Source of the DNA: JAXGRD01 sp040766105
GTDB lineage: Bacteria > Bacillota > Clostridia > Peptostreptococcales > Anaerovoracaceae
DNA: 64,000 nt
Direction of reading: 5' to 3'
Assembly (NCBI GenBank): GCA_040766105.1
Contig: JAXGRD010000002.1
Location: 186,001-250,000 of the forward strand
Shown: positions 41,224 to 49,717 of the stretch, piece after piece
Layout of the letters: every line of letters starts with the position of its first letter
Position numbering within the stretch: the stretch's first letter is position 1
Notes under the pieces: generated by a model
What the model saw: the letters and a program-made list of their open reading frames with translations, nothing else
What the model was told of the DNA's origin: nothing
The model's database searches: none
Translations under genes and position numbers: made by a program

Positions 41224-41772
41224 TTATTTCCAGGAGAAACTTTTCAGTTCATTGCATCGCTTGGTATCCTGTGCTAAGTCCCATGGTCCTCCGGCACAAA
41301 TAGCCTCATCCATAACAATGTCCCAACCGATGTAATCACAGATACACTTGAACTGCTTGCTAATTAAGTCATATTGTTGTCCGGTGACTTCATCTTCTCC
41401 GATGGCGATGATGCCAATCTGCTTTCTGGCCTTTTGCTCCCTCAGCTGATTGCCCTTTGAATACATCCGGTCAATGATAGATTTTAACTGTGCCGTAATT
41501 CCCCACCAATATACGGGGGTAGCAAAAATGATTCTATCCGCAGAATAAATTTCTTCTATGATGTCTGCGCCTCCATCATTTAACACGCATATTCCACCAT
41601 TTTCTACACAACTGTCACAGTTTATACAACCCGTTAAATTCACTTCTGCTGCATTGATTTGATGTAAATCAATGTCAGGGTTATCTCTCTTCATTCCTTC
41701 TTTTATGGCTTCTAACGCCGTTACAGTGTTCCCATTCTTTCTAGGGCTGCCGTTGAGCAACATTGCCTTCAT
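41224..41772 (-). CDS. Flavodoxin-family NADPH-dependent FMN reductase (Cys-cluster type)
   Basis: This 182-residue protein is a clear member of the iron-sulfur flavoprotein-like FMN reductases: LLNGSPRKNGNTVTAL (FMN phosphate loop), CINCDSCVENGGICV (Cys cluster), ADRIIFATPVYWWGITAQLKSIIDRM (flavin-binding strand and helix). It probably transfers electrons from NAD(P)H or ferredoxin to an unknown acceptor. AAGGAG precedes the ATG. It is separated from the pilin unit by a hairpin and from the AIM24-like gene by a terminator, so it may be a single-gene unit. Confidence 0.88.
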   Translation of the reverse strand: MKAMLLNGSPRKNGNTVTALEAIKEGMKRDNPDIDLHQINAAEVNLTGCINCDSCVENGGICVLNDGGADIIEEIYSADRIIFATPVYWWGITAQLKSIIDRMYSKGNQLREQKARKQIGIIAIGEDEVTGQQYDLISKQFKCICDYIGWDIVMDEAICAGGPWDLAQDTKRCNELKSFSWK

Positions 41773-41797
41773 ATTATCATCTCCTTCTCTTCATAAA

Positions 41798-41830
41798 AGC
41801 TGCTCGCTTTCCGTAAGAATGCAAGCAGCT
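41798..41830 (-). terminator. Terminator after the AIM24-like gene
   Basis: On the minus strand AGCTGCTTGC pairs with GCGAGCAGCT around a 13-base loop (one G-U pair), followed by TTTTATG. It lies 27 bases downstream of the AIM24-like stop codon. Confidence 0.65.
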
Positions 41831-41856
41831 TCAACTGGTTATCTCAGTTCAAATTG

Positions 41857-42531
41857 TTATTTGGCTGGAATAAACGGAATGATAGCCTGAGCCATATTGC
41901 TGATAGGCATTGTCTGCAGTGCTACCTTGCCGGGTCCCGTTACAATTGTATTGAAGACACCTTCTCCGCCTAAGAGAATGTTCTTAGCACCCTTTACCAT
42001 CTGAATATCCATGCTGCATGTGCTGCTCATGTAAGCCAGATTACCGGTATCTACAACCATTGCCTGTCCGGGTCCTAAATCATATTCTATAATTGCTCCA
42101 TCAATTTCCAAGAAAGCCAAACCGCTTCCTTCCAGTTTTTGCATAACGAAACCTTCTCCACCGAAGATGCCTGCACCTAACTTCTTTTTAAAGAATACGG
42201 AAAGTTGAACTGTTTCAGCACTTGCCAAGAATGCAGACTTCTGTGCGATGATGGATTCTTGCGATACATCAACAGCAACAATGGATCCGGGGAAGCTACT
42301 TGCAAATGCAATTTCTCCGGGGCCGCCTTCTGCAGTGTATTTGTTTTGGAAGATTGAGTCGCCGGAGAACATTCTGCCTAGGGACTTTCCTACGCCACCG
42401 GTTCCCTGTGTTTCCATCTTTACGTTCAAGGACATCCAGGCCATGGCACCCTTCTCCGTAATCATAGCTTCACCGGGATCAAGCTGACAAATAACTACGG
42501 GCAGTTGCCCTCCTTCAATTCGATACTGCAT
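41857..42531 (-). CDS. AIM24/TIGR00266 family protein
   Basis: This 224-residue protein is all-beta with pseudo-repeats, as in the AIM24 family: QLDPGEAMITEKGAMAWMS, FQNKYTAEGGPGEIAFASSFPG, FGGEGFVMQKLEGSGLAFLEIDG, and ILLGGEGVFNTIVTGPGKVALQT. Members form beta-roll proteins related to the TNF/TRAP fold; bacterial function is not established. The ATG has GAGGAGAG upstream. It has its own terminator, and about 95 bases separate it from the TudS-like gene, so it may be transcribed alone. Confidence 0.9.
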   Translation of the reverse strand: MQYRIEGGQLPVVICQLDPGEAMITEKGAMAWMSLNVKMETQGTGGVGKSLGRMFSGDSIFQNKYTAEGGPGEIAFASSFPGSIVAVDVSQESIIAQKSAFLASAETVQLSVFFKKKLGAGIFGGEGFVMQKLEGSGLAFLEIDGAIIEYDLGPGQAMVVDTGNLAYMSSTCSMDIQMVKGAKNILLGGEGVFNTIVTGPGKVALQTMPISNMAQAIIPFIPAK

Positions 42532-42625
42532 ATTACTCTCCTCTCAATTGATTTAATAATAACTTGTTAATATTATAATTCATTTTTTTTCTGATGTAAA
42601 GTTCTAAGGACACAAGTGGCTTACA

Positions 42626-43204
42626 TCAAGAGGCAATGGTCTTAATGTATTCTCTAAAATCTTCTAATATTTTTTCGATAGGAACCGACTCATCGTCCAA
42701 AGCAAGACCATAAAAAGGTGGTATCTCAAGGCCTCGGTTTTCAATGGCCTTCTTTAATTCCTCAATATACACCCCTTCTCCCTCAACGATAGCTTCATTG
42801 AAATCCAAGTCAGCGGGGCTGCCTCCCCAAGAATCATTCCAGCTAGTTATGGACACACCACAGGTAGGTGACCCATCACAGCTGAGAACACCGACGGTTT
42901 TGTAACCTGCACGATGATATTCTTCCATGTAAGTGACGGTGCGTTCTGCAATCTCTCTACAATGGTCTCGAAAGCCTCTGCTATCATATAGGTTTTTTGT
43001 ATGCCACCATCTTTGAATACCTAAAAAAAGCGTTTCAGGACAGTCCATCTGCTGAATTCCTAAATCATTGTCGTGAAGAACATCGAAGACTTCCTTGCAC
43101 ATTCCGGGATATCTTCCCAAACCTTTGACTTTATTATTCGTGTTCAACAAGCAACTGGATACAAAAATTATTTTTTTGCTCCTTGCATCTTCAAAACGGT
43201 CCAT
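42626..43204 (-). CDS. TudS-related putative desulfidase (CD3072-like)
   Basis: This 192-residue protein resembles DUF523/TudS-type proteins, which use a [4Fe-4S] cluster held by three cysteines to remove sulfur from thio-compounds such as thiouracil. Relevant cysteines are in VSSCLLNTN (about 18), QMDCPE (about 54) and VLSCDGSPTCGVS (about 109-115). The SPTCGV block is typical. It fits the clostridial CD3072-type branch, whose substrate is unknown. GGAGGGGG precedes the ATG. It follows the M42 peptidase gene by 14 bases. Confidence 0.8.
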   Translation of the reverse strand: MDRFEDARSKKIIFVSSCLLNTNNKVKGLGRYPGMCKEVFDVLHDNDLGIQQMDCPETLFLGIQRWWHTKNLYDSRGFRDHCREIAERTVTYMEEYHRAGYKTVGVLSCDGSPTCGVSITSWNDSWGGSPADLDFNEAIVEGEGVYIEELKKAIENRGLEIPPFYGLALDDESVPIEKILEDFREYIKTIAS

Positions 43205-43218
43205 ACAAAACCCCCTCC

Positions 43219-44295
43219 CTATTGATAACTTCGAATAAATTCCACTACAAGACGTGTCGTATTCTCAAGATCGCCCATGTGAACGGTCCCAACAGCTGTG
43301 TGCATATAGCGCTGTGGAATGCAAATTCCCCCGGCCAGATAACCTTGACCTGCCATGGATGCGGACCAAGCATCTGTTCCACCACCGAGAATCACCTCTC
43401 TCTGATAAGGAATATCCTTCTTTTCTGCCACATCCATGATGGCACGAGTTACCTTTCGAGGAACGTTATTGCCCGTTGCACCCAGTACCGGATCCCAATC
43501 ATAGAACTTTATCCCCGGCCCTGCTCCCAGTCTCTGAGAGCATTGATTCTCACCGACTCCCGGAACATCTCCCGTCAAGGTTACATCTAAGGCGATCATC
43601 AATTCCGGATCAATCTTGCTCATCATGGGTACACCGGATCGCATACCCACCTCTTCCTGGACGGAACCGACCATGACCACAGTGACTTCCGGAACTTCGC
43701 CTTTCAGTCTCCTTAGGGCCTCCACCATTACCGCACAGCCGGCACGATCATCCACAGATTTTCCCGTGTAAAAGTTCCCGCCATTGAGCAGATACCCTTC
43801 TCGTGCAAAGGCCATGTAGTCACCAACATGTACACCAAGACCATGTACTTCTTCTCGACTGGTCATGCCTATATCCACATACAGGTCCTCAATTTTCTGC
43901 ACTTTTTCATGGTCTTCATCCGTCATAATGTGGGCGGGTTTAGACCCGGTGACACCGTATACTTTCTTACCACTTTCCGTCATTATGACCATGTCCTGAT
44001 TCACCGCATTGCGATCGTCATGATAGCCTACCGGCAGGAAGCGCAAGAGTCCGTCTTCGTCGATGTAGTTGATAATAAAGCCTATTTCATCCATGTGAGC
44101 GGAGAATAGGATCTTTCGGTCTCGATCTTTTCCATGTTTTACAAAATATTGACAGCCTAAAGGATCTGTGAATTGCTCGTCCCATAGCCCTTCCATTTCT
44201 TCTAACAATACCTTGGAAACCTCTGTCTCGTCTCCGGAAACACCATAGGCATTGTCCAAGCGCATCAATGTTTTTAACAATGTACAATCTTTCAT
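43219..44295 (-). CDS. M42 family metallopeptidase
   Basis: This 358-residue cytosolic aminopeptidase of the M42 (PepA/TET-like) family has two-metal site residues in FSAHMDEIGFIINY, KSVDDRAGCAVMVEAL and SVQEEVGMRS, then LMIALDVT and the last ligand His in QRYMHTAVGTVHMGDLEN. Family members act as large TET dodecamers that trim peptides. Length is typical (about 340-360). It follows the NhaC gene by 9 bases on the same strand. Confidence 0.94.
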   Translation of the reverse strand: MKDCTLLKTLMRLDNAYGVSGDETEVSKVLLEEMEGLWDEQFTDPLGCQYFVKHGKDRDRKILFSAHMDEIGFIINYIDEDGLLRFLPVGYHDDRNAVNQDMVIMTESGKKVYGVTGSKPAHIMTDEDHEKVQKIEDLYVDIGMTSREEVHGLGVHVGDYMAFAREGYLLNGGNFYTGKSVDDRAGCAVMVEALRRLKGEVPEVTVVMVGSVQEEVGMRSGVPMMSKIDPELMIALDVTLTGDVPGVGENQCSQRLGAGPGIKFYDWDPVLGATGNNVPRKVTRAIMDVAEKKDIPYQREVILGGGTDAWSASMAGQGYLAGGICIPQRYMHTAVGTVHMGDLENTTRLVVEFIRSYQ

Positions 44296-44304
44296 GACTC
44301 ACCC

Positions 44305-45678
44305 CTACATTATAAATCCGACAATCAAGTATAGGATAGCAGATCCTCCACCGGCAATAAGAGCATAAGGCAGGGTTGCCAGCATTAATTCTACTGCCTT
44401 GATTTGACATCCCTGTGAGCACAATATTATCCCGTCTCCATAGAGGCAGGTGTTGCTTCCGAAGGCAGCACCTGAGAAGACAGCTGCAGCAGTCAATATG
44501 GGATCAACGCCCATGACATTTGCCAAAGGAATTACGATGGGTATGATGATGACTGCCATGTCCCAGAAGCTTCCCGTAGCGTAGGCATAGACTCCACAAA
44601 CAAGAAATACAACAACCGGTAAGAAGCCACCCTTCATAATGGGTGCAGTAACCGAAATCACATAGCCCGCCAAGTCCAAGTCACCGTTGACTGCCTGCAC
44701 TGCAAAGGCTAGTACCGATAACACCATTACAAATCCCATGCTCAGGACACCGTCAAAGCAAGCTGTGAGCAACTCCTTAAAGGAAAGTTTCTTCAATACC
44801 AGATACAAGAGGAAGGATACAATCACGCCTGCAAAGGCACCCATGAGAACATCCTTATCCGTCCACAAGGTCACTCCAATCATCACGATGAGAGGAACTA
44901 GGAAACTCCACGGTTGAGGAGACTTTCCATCCTTGATCTCGTATTCTTCGTTTGTTACGAGAAGAGAAGTGTCTGTTCCAACAGGGAATACTTCTCCGGT
45001 TTCCTCGGCTCTCAATGCATCTCTCTTGATGGGGCCCATCTTTGGAATGATTCCAATAACATGTAGAATGACAACAAGCACGGCCAACCAAGCGTAGAAG
45101 GTCAAGGGTATCGCTTGAATGTAGGCGCCCATGGCCGAACCATTTGCCGTTACCCCTTCCTCTTTCAAGAGAGCAGCAAAATAGACAGCCCATGAAGATA
45201 AGGGTATCAGCACACAGACTGGTGCTGCCACACTGTTGACCACATATCCCAGTTGGGTTCTGGGTATTCGCAAGCGGTCTGTGATGCCCTTCATGGTTGT
45301 GGATACCGCCAAGTTGTTTAGGTAGTCATCGATGAATATAATGATTCCCAAGACGATAGTGCCTGCAAGGGCTTGTCTCTTTGAGCGGATGTACTTACCT
45401 GCCCAAGCACCAAATTCTCGCACTGCACCCGATCGCTCAAAAAGCATGATGAGCATACCGAACATGGCGATAACCAGCACCAGCCACTGCAGTGTTTCAT
45501 TGGTCATGGAAACATATAAGTAATTAAACCATGAACCTGCAATTCCTTTTACGTTTCCGGCCAAGATAGCAGCACCAACGGTAAGACCGCACACCATAGC
45601 AAAAAGTGTTCGTTTCGTAGATACTGCGATGACCAGAATGGTCAACACCGGCAATAAACATATAATTCCGTATTCCAT
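44305..45678 (-). CDS. nhaC: Na+/H+ antiporter NhaC family transporter
   Basis: This 457-residue membrane protein has about 11-12 hydrophobic segments and the NhaC-type conserved parts: FIDDYLNNLAVSTTMKGITDRLRIPRTQLGYVVNSVAAPVCVLIPLSSWA and, in the second half, YATGSFWDMAVIIIPIVIPLA and AAFGSNTCLYGDG. The transported ion pair (Na+/H+ or malate/lactate in some relatives) cannot be decided. AGGAGG lies 6 bases before the ATG at 45678; an in-frame upstream ATG (45705) lacks a ribosome binding site. It is probably the first gene of an nhaC-M42-TudS run. Confidence 0.92.
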   Translation of the reverse strand: MEYGIICLLPVLTILVIAVSTKRTLFAMVCGLTVGAAILAGNVKGIAGSWFNYLYVSMTNETLQWLVLVIAMFGMLIMLFERSGAVREFGAWAGKYIRSKRQALAGTIVLGIIIFIDDYLNNLAVSTTMKGITDRLRIPRTQLGYVVNSVAAPVCVLIPLSSWAVYFAALLKEEGVTANGSAMGAYIQAIPLTFYAWLAVLVVILHVIGIIPKMGPIKRDALRAEETGEVFPVGTDTSLLVTNEEYEIKDGKSPQPWSFLVPLIVMIGVTLWTDKDVLMGAFAGVIVSFLLYLVLKKLSFKELLTACFDGVLSMGFVMVLSVLAFAVQAVNGDLDLAGYVISVTAPIMKGGFLPVVVFLVCGVYAYATGSFWDMAVIIIPIVIPLANVMGVDPILTAAAVFSGAAFGSNTCLYGDGIILCSQGCQIKAVELMLATLPYALIAGGGSAILYLIVGFIM

Positions 45679-45739
45679 TTGTACCTCCTTTCGATACAAT
45701 TTCATTATATCAGAAAGTTAAGGGGATATGTGCCACTAT

Positions 45740-46807
45740 TTACATCTCCAAGAGGGCCGGAGCAATGGTAATCATGACCAACACCAACAATAAAATTAGC
45801 AAAGGCAATGTCATTTTCGTTTCCGCAAGCCGCCCTCTCTCTTCCGACTGTTTCTTTCGGGCAAACCAAAGAATCTCTCCCTCTCTTTGAAGCTTCACAG
45901 CAAGGTCCGCTCCCTTGGTTACGTTGTCAGATAGAATTCCCGCGATACGCATCAACTCCTGAACCTTACTTCTTTTGGCAAAGGAATAGAACTCACTGTG
46001 AATGGGCGCGTTGGTAGCCTTGCACTTTTCATAAATCAATTCCAACTGATTTTGGAAGTAAGTCCCCTGGTCCCTGCTCATTTTCTTACGGTCTTCAATG
46101 ATTTTTTCCATAGCTGCTTGCATGACAATTCCTCCATTGAGAAGAAGAACCAATTTGTTTATGAACTCCGGTAATTCATGAATAATGGATTCCTTTGCAC
46201 TTTTTTCCTCTTTTGAAATCCCGTCATAGCGACTTCGAAATATAACAAACAAAATGAACATGAACACGGACAAAAGCATAGGGGAAGAAGTTTTCTCTAC
46301 TTGCTCCCAACGAAGTCTGGTTCCATCCTCCAGTTCTGTGGGAAAAACGATTTCCTTTCCTGATGTATCTTGGTTTAGACTTCGTGCCGCCGTGCCAATT
46401 CTTCTTTCCAGTTTCTCATCTTCTGATTCATCTCTTAGAATGTTTTCTTCATTTCTCACCTCATTCCGAGGTGCAATAAGAATTTCCTTTTCCTGTCCCA
46501 CATGCAGGTTGCCGGAGTCCGCCCAAATTTTAGCATGGAGAAGAATCGGCTCTTCTCCCTCCAAAGGCCGTTCTACTGAGATTAATTTGCCATCGCGAAT
46601 TTCTGCATTGGGTGCCGAATCATCGGCGGTAATGGCACCATAGGTCACCGTAAATAAGAACAACAAGCCAATCAACAGATATCTTCTCTTGACTTTTTTT
46701 TGATAAGAACGAATCTTTTCTTGATAATCGCCCTCCCCGTAAAGGTTGCGATATTTCTCTTCCAGCTGTTGCTCATCCCCTAGGAAACTTTGTAGGTTTA
46801 TTTTCAT
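45740..46807 (-). CDS. tadC: Tad pilus inner-membrane protein TadC-like (type II secretion F domain)
   Basis: This 355-residue protein has a long N-terminal region with one membrane helix (about 44-62), an acidic exported stretch (65-175), a second helix (about 180-196), then a T2SSF domain in the C-terminal 150 residues (IHELPEFINKLVLLLNGG, and KRSKVQELMRIAGILSDNVTKGADLAVKLQREGE). The C-terminus ends in a hydrophobic helix (TLPLLILLLVLVMITIAPALLEM). TadB and TadC together form the platform for the ATPase. The gene is separated from tadB by 1 base. The exported middle stretch is larger than in most TadC proteins. Confidence 0.88.
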   Translation of the reverse strand: MKINLQSFLGDEQQLEEKYRNLYGEGDYQEKIRSYQKKVKRRYLLIGLLFLFTVTYGAITADDSAPNAEIRDGKLISVERPLEGEEPILLHAKIWADSGNLHVGQEKEILIAPRNEVRNEENILRDESEDEKLERRIGTAARSLNQDTSGKEIVFPTELEDGTRLRWEQVEKTSSPMLLSVFMFILFVIFRSRYDGISKEEKSAKESIIHELPEFINKLVLLLNGGIVMQAAMEKIIEDRKKMSRDQGTYFQNQLELIYEKCKATNAPIHSEFYSFAKRSKVQELMRIAGILSDNVTKGADLAVKLQREGEILWFARKKQSEERGRLAETKMTLPLLILLLVLVMITIAPALLEM

Positions 46808-46808
46808 A

Positions 46809-47555
46809 CTACACCTCTATGGTGCTCAGCCGTTGCGTCATGTAGTAAGCAACAGCGATGCCCATTATGGCCAATGTCATAATGATTCGCCCTGAAAAGG
46901 TTTCATACATTACCGCTAAATAGTCAGGATAGAACACATTCAAACCCAGGACTACACCTATGGGCATGAGTGTAATGATTCTACCTTCCAGTTGCTTCTG
47001 TGCAATCAACGTGCGAATTTCCCTTTGTATTGCCATTTTCTCAACGATAATATCCGTTGCATTTCCAATGACCTTTTCTAAATTCCCTCCCGTTTCCCTA
47101 CATGCCAAATAAACATCTACAAAGTTCTTGATGTCCTCACATCCGCTGCGCAATGCAAAACTTAGCAATAGTTTCTCTTCGCTTTCACGGTTTTCATATA
47201 TTCCCTTTACAATATACTCCAACTCTTTCACCATTGGGCTTCTGTCGTCATAGAGAAGTCTCAGGTTGTCCAATCCTTCTTGCAGAGCCTGACTCATTTG
47301 TCTTCCTGTTGCTACAGATGCAGAAAGGGAATATAGGAGGTCTTTGAATTGAAGTAGCAACAATGCCCTTTGTCGATCTCCCTTATATTTTTCGTAAAAT
47401 GGAATAAGAAATATAACAAGTGCGCCGGAAAAGAGAGATATCAATAGACTCATATAAAATAGCAAGCTCACCATAAAAATCATGGTGTATCCTCCTACTA
47501 GAAAAACTAGTTTCTCCGTTGATGATAGGCGATACTCATCATATTGTAGATGCAT
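46809..47555 (-). CDS. tadB: Tad pilus inner-membrane protein TadB-like (type II secretion F domain)
   Basis: This 248-residue protein has two membrane helices near the N-terminus (about 15-50) and a T2SSF domain (about 60-190; LLQFKDLLYSLSASVATGRQMSQAL and FVDVYLACRETGGNLEKVI). A helical pair at the end (about 190-235) follows. It starts 17 bases inside tadA and is followed by tadC one base later. The tadA-tadB-tadC order is the standard Tad motor and platform cassette. Confidence 0.9.
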   Translation of the reverse strand: MHLQYDEYRLSSTEKLVFLVGGYTMIFMVSLLFYMSLLISLFSGALVIFLIPFYEKYKGDRQRALLLLQFKDLLYSLSASVATGRQMSQALQEGLDNLRLLYDDRSPMVKELEYIVKGIYENRESEEKLLLSFALRSGCEDIKNFVDVYLACRETGGNLEKVIGNATDIIVEKMAIQREIRTLIAQKQLEGRIITLMPIGVVLGLNVFYPDYLAVMYETFSGRIIMTLAIMGIAVAYYMTQRLSTIEV

Positions 47556-48741
47556 TCTCCCACCTCCTAAGCTCTAGTTTCTCTCGATGAAAGAGCACAT
47601 GCTCCGTTCTTTGAAGGCCTTTTTCATTCTGATATTTGAAGAGACTTCGGGTTTCAATTCCACCATCCTTAAGACCAATGACTTCTGCAACCTCCAGAAC
47701 CTTTCTACTTCGATCCGGTAGTCGTCCCAAATGAATCATTATGTCAATTCCTTCTGCAATTTGACCCCTAATGGCATCAATAGGAAAGTCTGCAGCCTGT
47801 AAAAACATGGACTCCAATCTCCGTAACATGCCGTCAATGCTGTTTCCATGGCCGGTACTCAAACTCCCGTCATGACCGGTATTCATCGCTTGCACCATAT
47901 CTAAGACCTCTTTTCCTCTTACTTCTCCCACGATGATACGGTCGGGCCGCATTCGCAGGGAAGTTTTGATAAGTTTTTGCATTTCCACTTGTCCCCGTCC
48001 TTCCGAATTTGCGTTCTTGCATTCCATGCGAACTATGTTGGCAATGTTTTGTAGTTGCAATTCTGCAGAATCCTCAATTACAATGACCCTCTCGTCACCG
48101 GGTATAAAGTTGGATAAAACATTGAGAAATGTGGTCTTGCCCGTTGAGGTCCCACCGCTGACAAAGCAGTTATATCCCGATTCAACCAATATTCGCAGAT
48201 AATCGGCACATTCTCGCGTTAAGGTGCCCAATTCAATTAAATCATCCATTGAAAAACCGGTCTGTGGGAATTTCCGAATAGTGAGTATGGGACCATCTAG
48301 GGCAATGTTTTTATAAACGGCATTCACCCTGGAACCGTCGGGAAGTCGGGCATCTACAATGGGATTCAACTCGTTAATTTCCCTTTGTACCTTTGCCGCT
48401 ATTCTTCTGATGACTTCTTCCAAACTCTCCGTTGTTTCAAAGTAGGTATTTACCCTTTCCAATCGGCCGTCCCTTTCAATAAAAATATGATCCTTCCCAT
48501 TGACCATAATCTCAGAAACTGACGGGTCTTCCCCGTATGGCTGAAGAATATCCAAGTCCTTTCTAATGGTATAAAAAATCCGATCAGCCAAGGCGGATAT
48601 TTCTAGACATGGCAGCTGTGATGCTTCGGCATCTTGCAATAAATAATCATCGATGATTGCCCGCACTGCATCATCGTCAGGACCATTGTCCTTTTCACTG
48701 ATAATTCTTCTAATCTCCTCTACGAGTAAACTCACATTCAT
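47539..48741 (-). CDS. tadA: Tad pilus secretion ATPase TadA/CpaF
   Basis: This 400-residue AAA-type secretion ATPase powers pilus assembly. It has an N-terminal domain (1-140), the Walker A loop SGGTSTGKTTFLNVLSNFIPG, the aspartate box VIEDSAEL, Walker B MRPDRIIVGEVRGKEV and a His-box region NTGHDGSLSTGHGNS. The start at 48741 is chosen for its fit with family N-termini; AAGGAA lies upstream but only 12 bases separate the -10 box from this ATG, so the leader is very short. An in-frame extension to 48810 would cover the promoter and is unlikely. It is the first gene of the tadABC unit. Confidence 0.93.
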   Translation of the reverse strand: MNVSLLVEEIRRIISEKDNGPDDDAVRAIIDDYLLQDAEASQLPCLEISALADRIFYTIRKDLDILQPYGEDPSVSEIMVNGKDHIFIERDGRLERVNTYFETTESLEEVIRRIAAKVQREINELNPIVDARLPDGSRVNAVYKNIALDGPILTIRKFPQTGFSMDDLIELGTLTRECADYLRILVESGYNCFVSGGTSTGKTTFLNVLSNFIPGDERVIVIEDSAELQLQNIANIVRMECKNANSEGRGQVEMQKLIKTSLRMRPDRIIVGEVRGKEVLDMVQAMNTGHDGSLSTGHGNSIDGMLRRLESMFLQAADFPIDAIRGQIAEGIDIMIHLGRLPDRSRKVLEVAEVIGLKDGGIETRSLFKYQNEKGLQRTEHVLFHREKLELRRWENASTI

Positions 48742-48748
48742 ACTCTCA

Positions 48749-48782
48749 ATTTCCTTATATTTCCATTTACATTTATTTCCAA
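48749..48782 (-). promoter_or_regulatory. tadABC promoter with shared Tad motif
   Basis: TTGGAA (48782-48777) and TATAAG (48759-48754) are 17 bases apart on the minus strand. The motif GGAAATATAAGGAAAT (48764-48749) overlaps the -10 box and is one base different from the motif at the pilin promoter. The leader would be only about 5-6 bases. Confidence 0.55.
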
Positions 48783-48790
48783 TTATAAAA

Positions 48791-48813
48791 CAGCTGCCAT
48801 ATTTTGGCAACTG
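48791..48813 (-). terminator. Terminator of the phosphate operon
   Basis: On the minus strand CAGTTGCCA pairs with TGGCAGCTG (one G-U) around a 5-base loop and is followed by TTTTATAATT. It lies 26 bases after the phoR stop and just before the tadABC promoter. Confidence 0.8.
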
Positions 48814-48838
48814 CTTTTTGCAAAATAATTATTCTTTC

Positions 48839-49717
48839 TTAGCGGAAGGATATGGTGAAGATGGTTCCCTTCCCCAGTTCGCTATCCACTTTGATTTCTG
48901 CATTGAGAAGAACGGCGATGTGTTTCACAATGGAAAGACCGAGTCCGGTACCACCAACTTTTCTGGACCTGGATTTGTCCACTCTATAGAATCTTTCAAA
49001 CAACCGTCCCAAGTTTTCCTTGCTGATTCCTATTCCCTCGTCCTTTACGGTAATGACCACTTTTCCATATAGGAGCCTTCCATCGATCCAAACCCTTCCC
49101 CCTTCGTTGGAGTATTTAATGGCGTTTTCAATGATGTTCACCAGCATTTGACGGAAGCGATCCTCATTTCCCCAAATGCTAAGATTGGGATCCACATCCG
49201 TAAGAATCGTCACCTTATTGCTGTAGGCGATGGGATCGATTACTGTAACAATTCCTTGTATGGTTGCTTTGACATTAATTTTGTCGTGATTGGAAATCTC
49301 TTTGCTCTCAATATCTGAGAGAACCAAGGTGTCTTCAATCAGTCTCTTTAGACGTGAAGTCTCAATTGCGATGATATCAATGAATTTATTTCTGATTTCC
49401 GGATCTTCCGCAGCACCGTCTTGCAGGGTTTCAATAAAACCGATAATAGAAGTCAGTGGCGTTTTTAACTCATGGGTTACATTAGCAACGAATTCCTTAC
49501 GCAATGCTTCCAGTTGCCGATTCTCCTCCTCCATTGCCTTCAGTTTCTTTTCCATGTCTTGAATCGGCTTTAACAACCACCGATACAGCGCAATAAAACC
49601 AACCGTGGTAATGATCAACATGAGAGCGGTCACAAGATAGGTGTTTTCTATGAAATAGCTGGTCAACACATTGAGCAATGCAATCAAGGCGATGACTACT
49701 GCTAACTTGACCCTCAT
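48839..49717 (-). CDS. phoR: Sensor histidine kinase PhoR-like
   Basis: This 292-residue membrane sensor kinase is short: two membrane helices (about 5-25 and 29-46) with almost no extracellular loop, then a coiled stretch and the kinase core. The H box is FVANVTHELKTPLTSIIGF (His82), the N box IIENAIKYSNEG, and the G boxes VKDEGIGIS and GGTGLGLSIV. The missing sensor loop and absent PAS domain suggest that signal input comes through a partner, possibly the PhoU-like domain of the neighbouring transporter (inference). It overlaps phoP by 4 bases (ATGA) and belongs to the operon led by the Na/Pi symporter gene. Confidence 0.92.
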   Translation of the reverse strand: MRVKLAVVIALIALLNVLTSYFIENTYLVTALMLIITTVGFIALYRWLLKPIQDMEKKLKAMEEENRQLEALRKEFVANVTHELKTPLTSIIGFIETLQDGAAEDPEIRNKFIDIIAIETSRLKRLIEDTLVLSDIESKEISNHDKINVKATIQGIVTVIDPIAYSNKVTILTDVDPNLSIWGNEDRFRQMLVNIIENAIKYSNEGGRVWIDGRLLYGKVVITVKDEGIGISKENLGRLFERFYRVDKSRSRKVGGTGLGLSIVKHIAVLLNAEIKVDSELGKGTIFTISFR

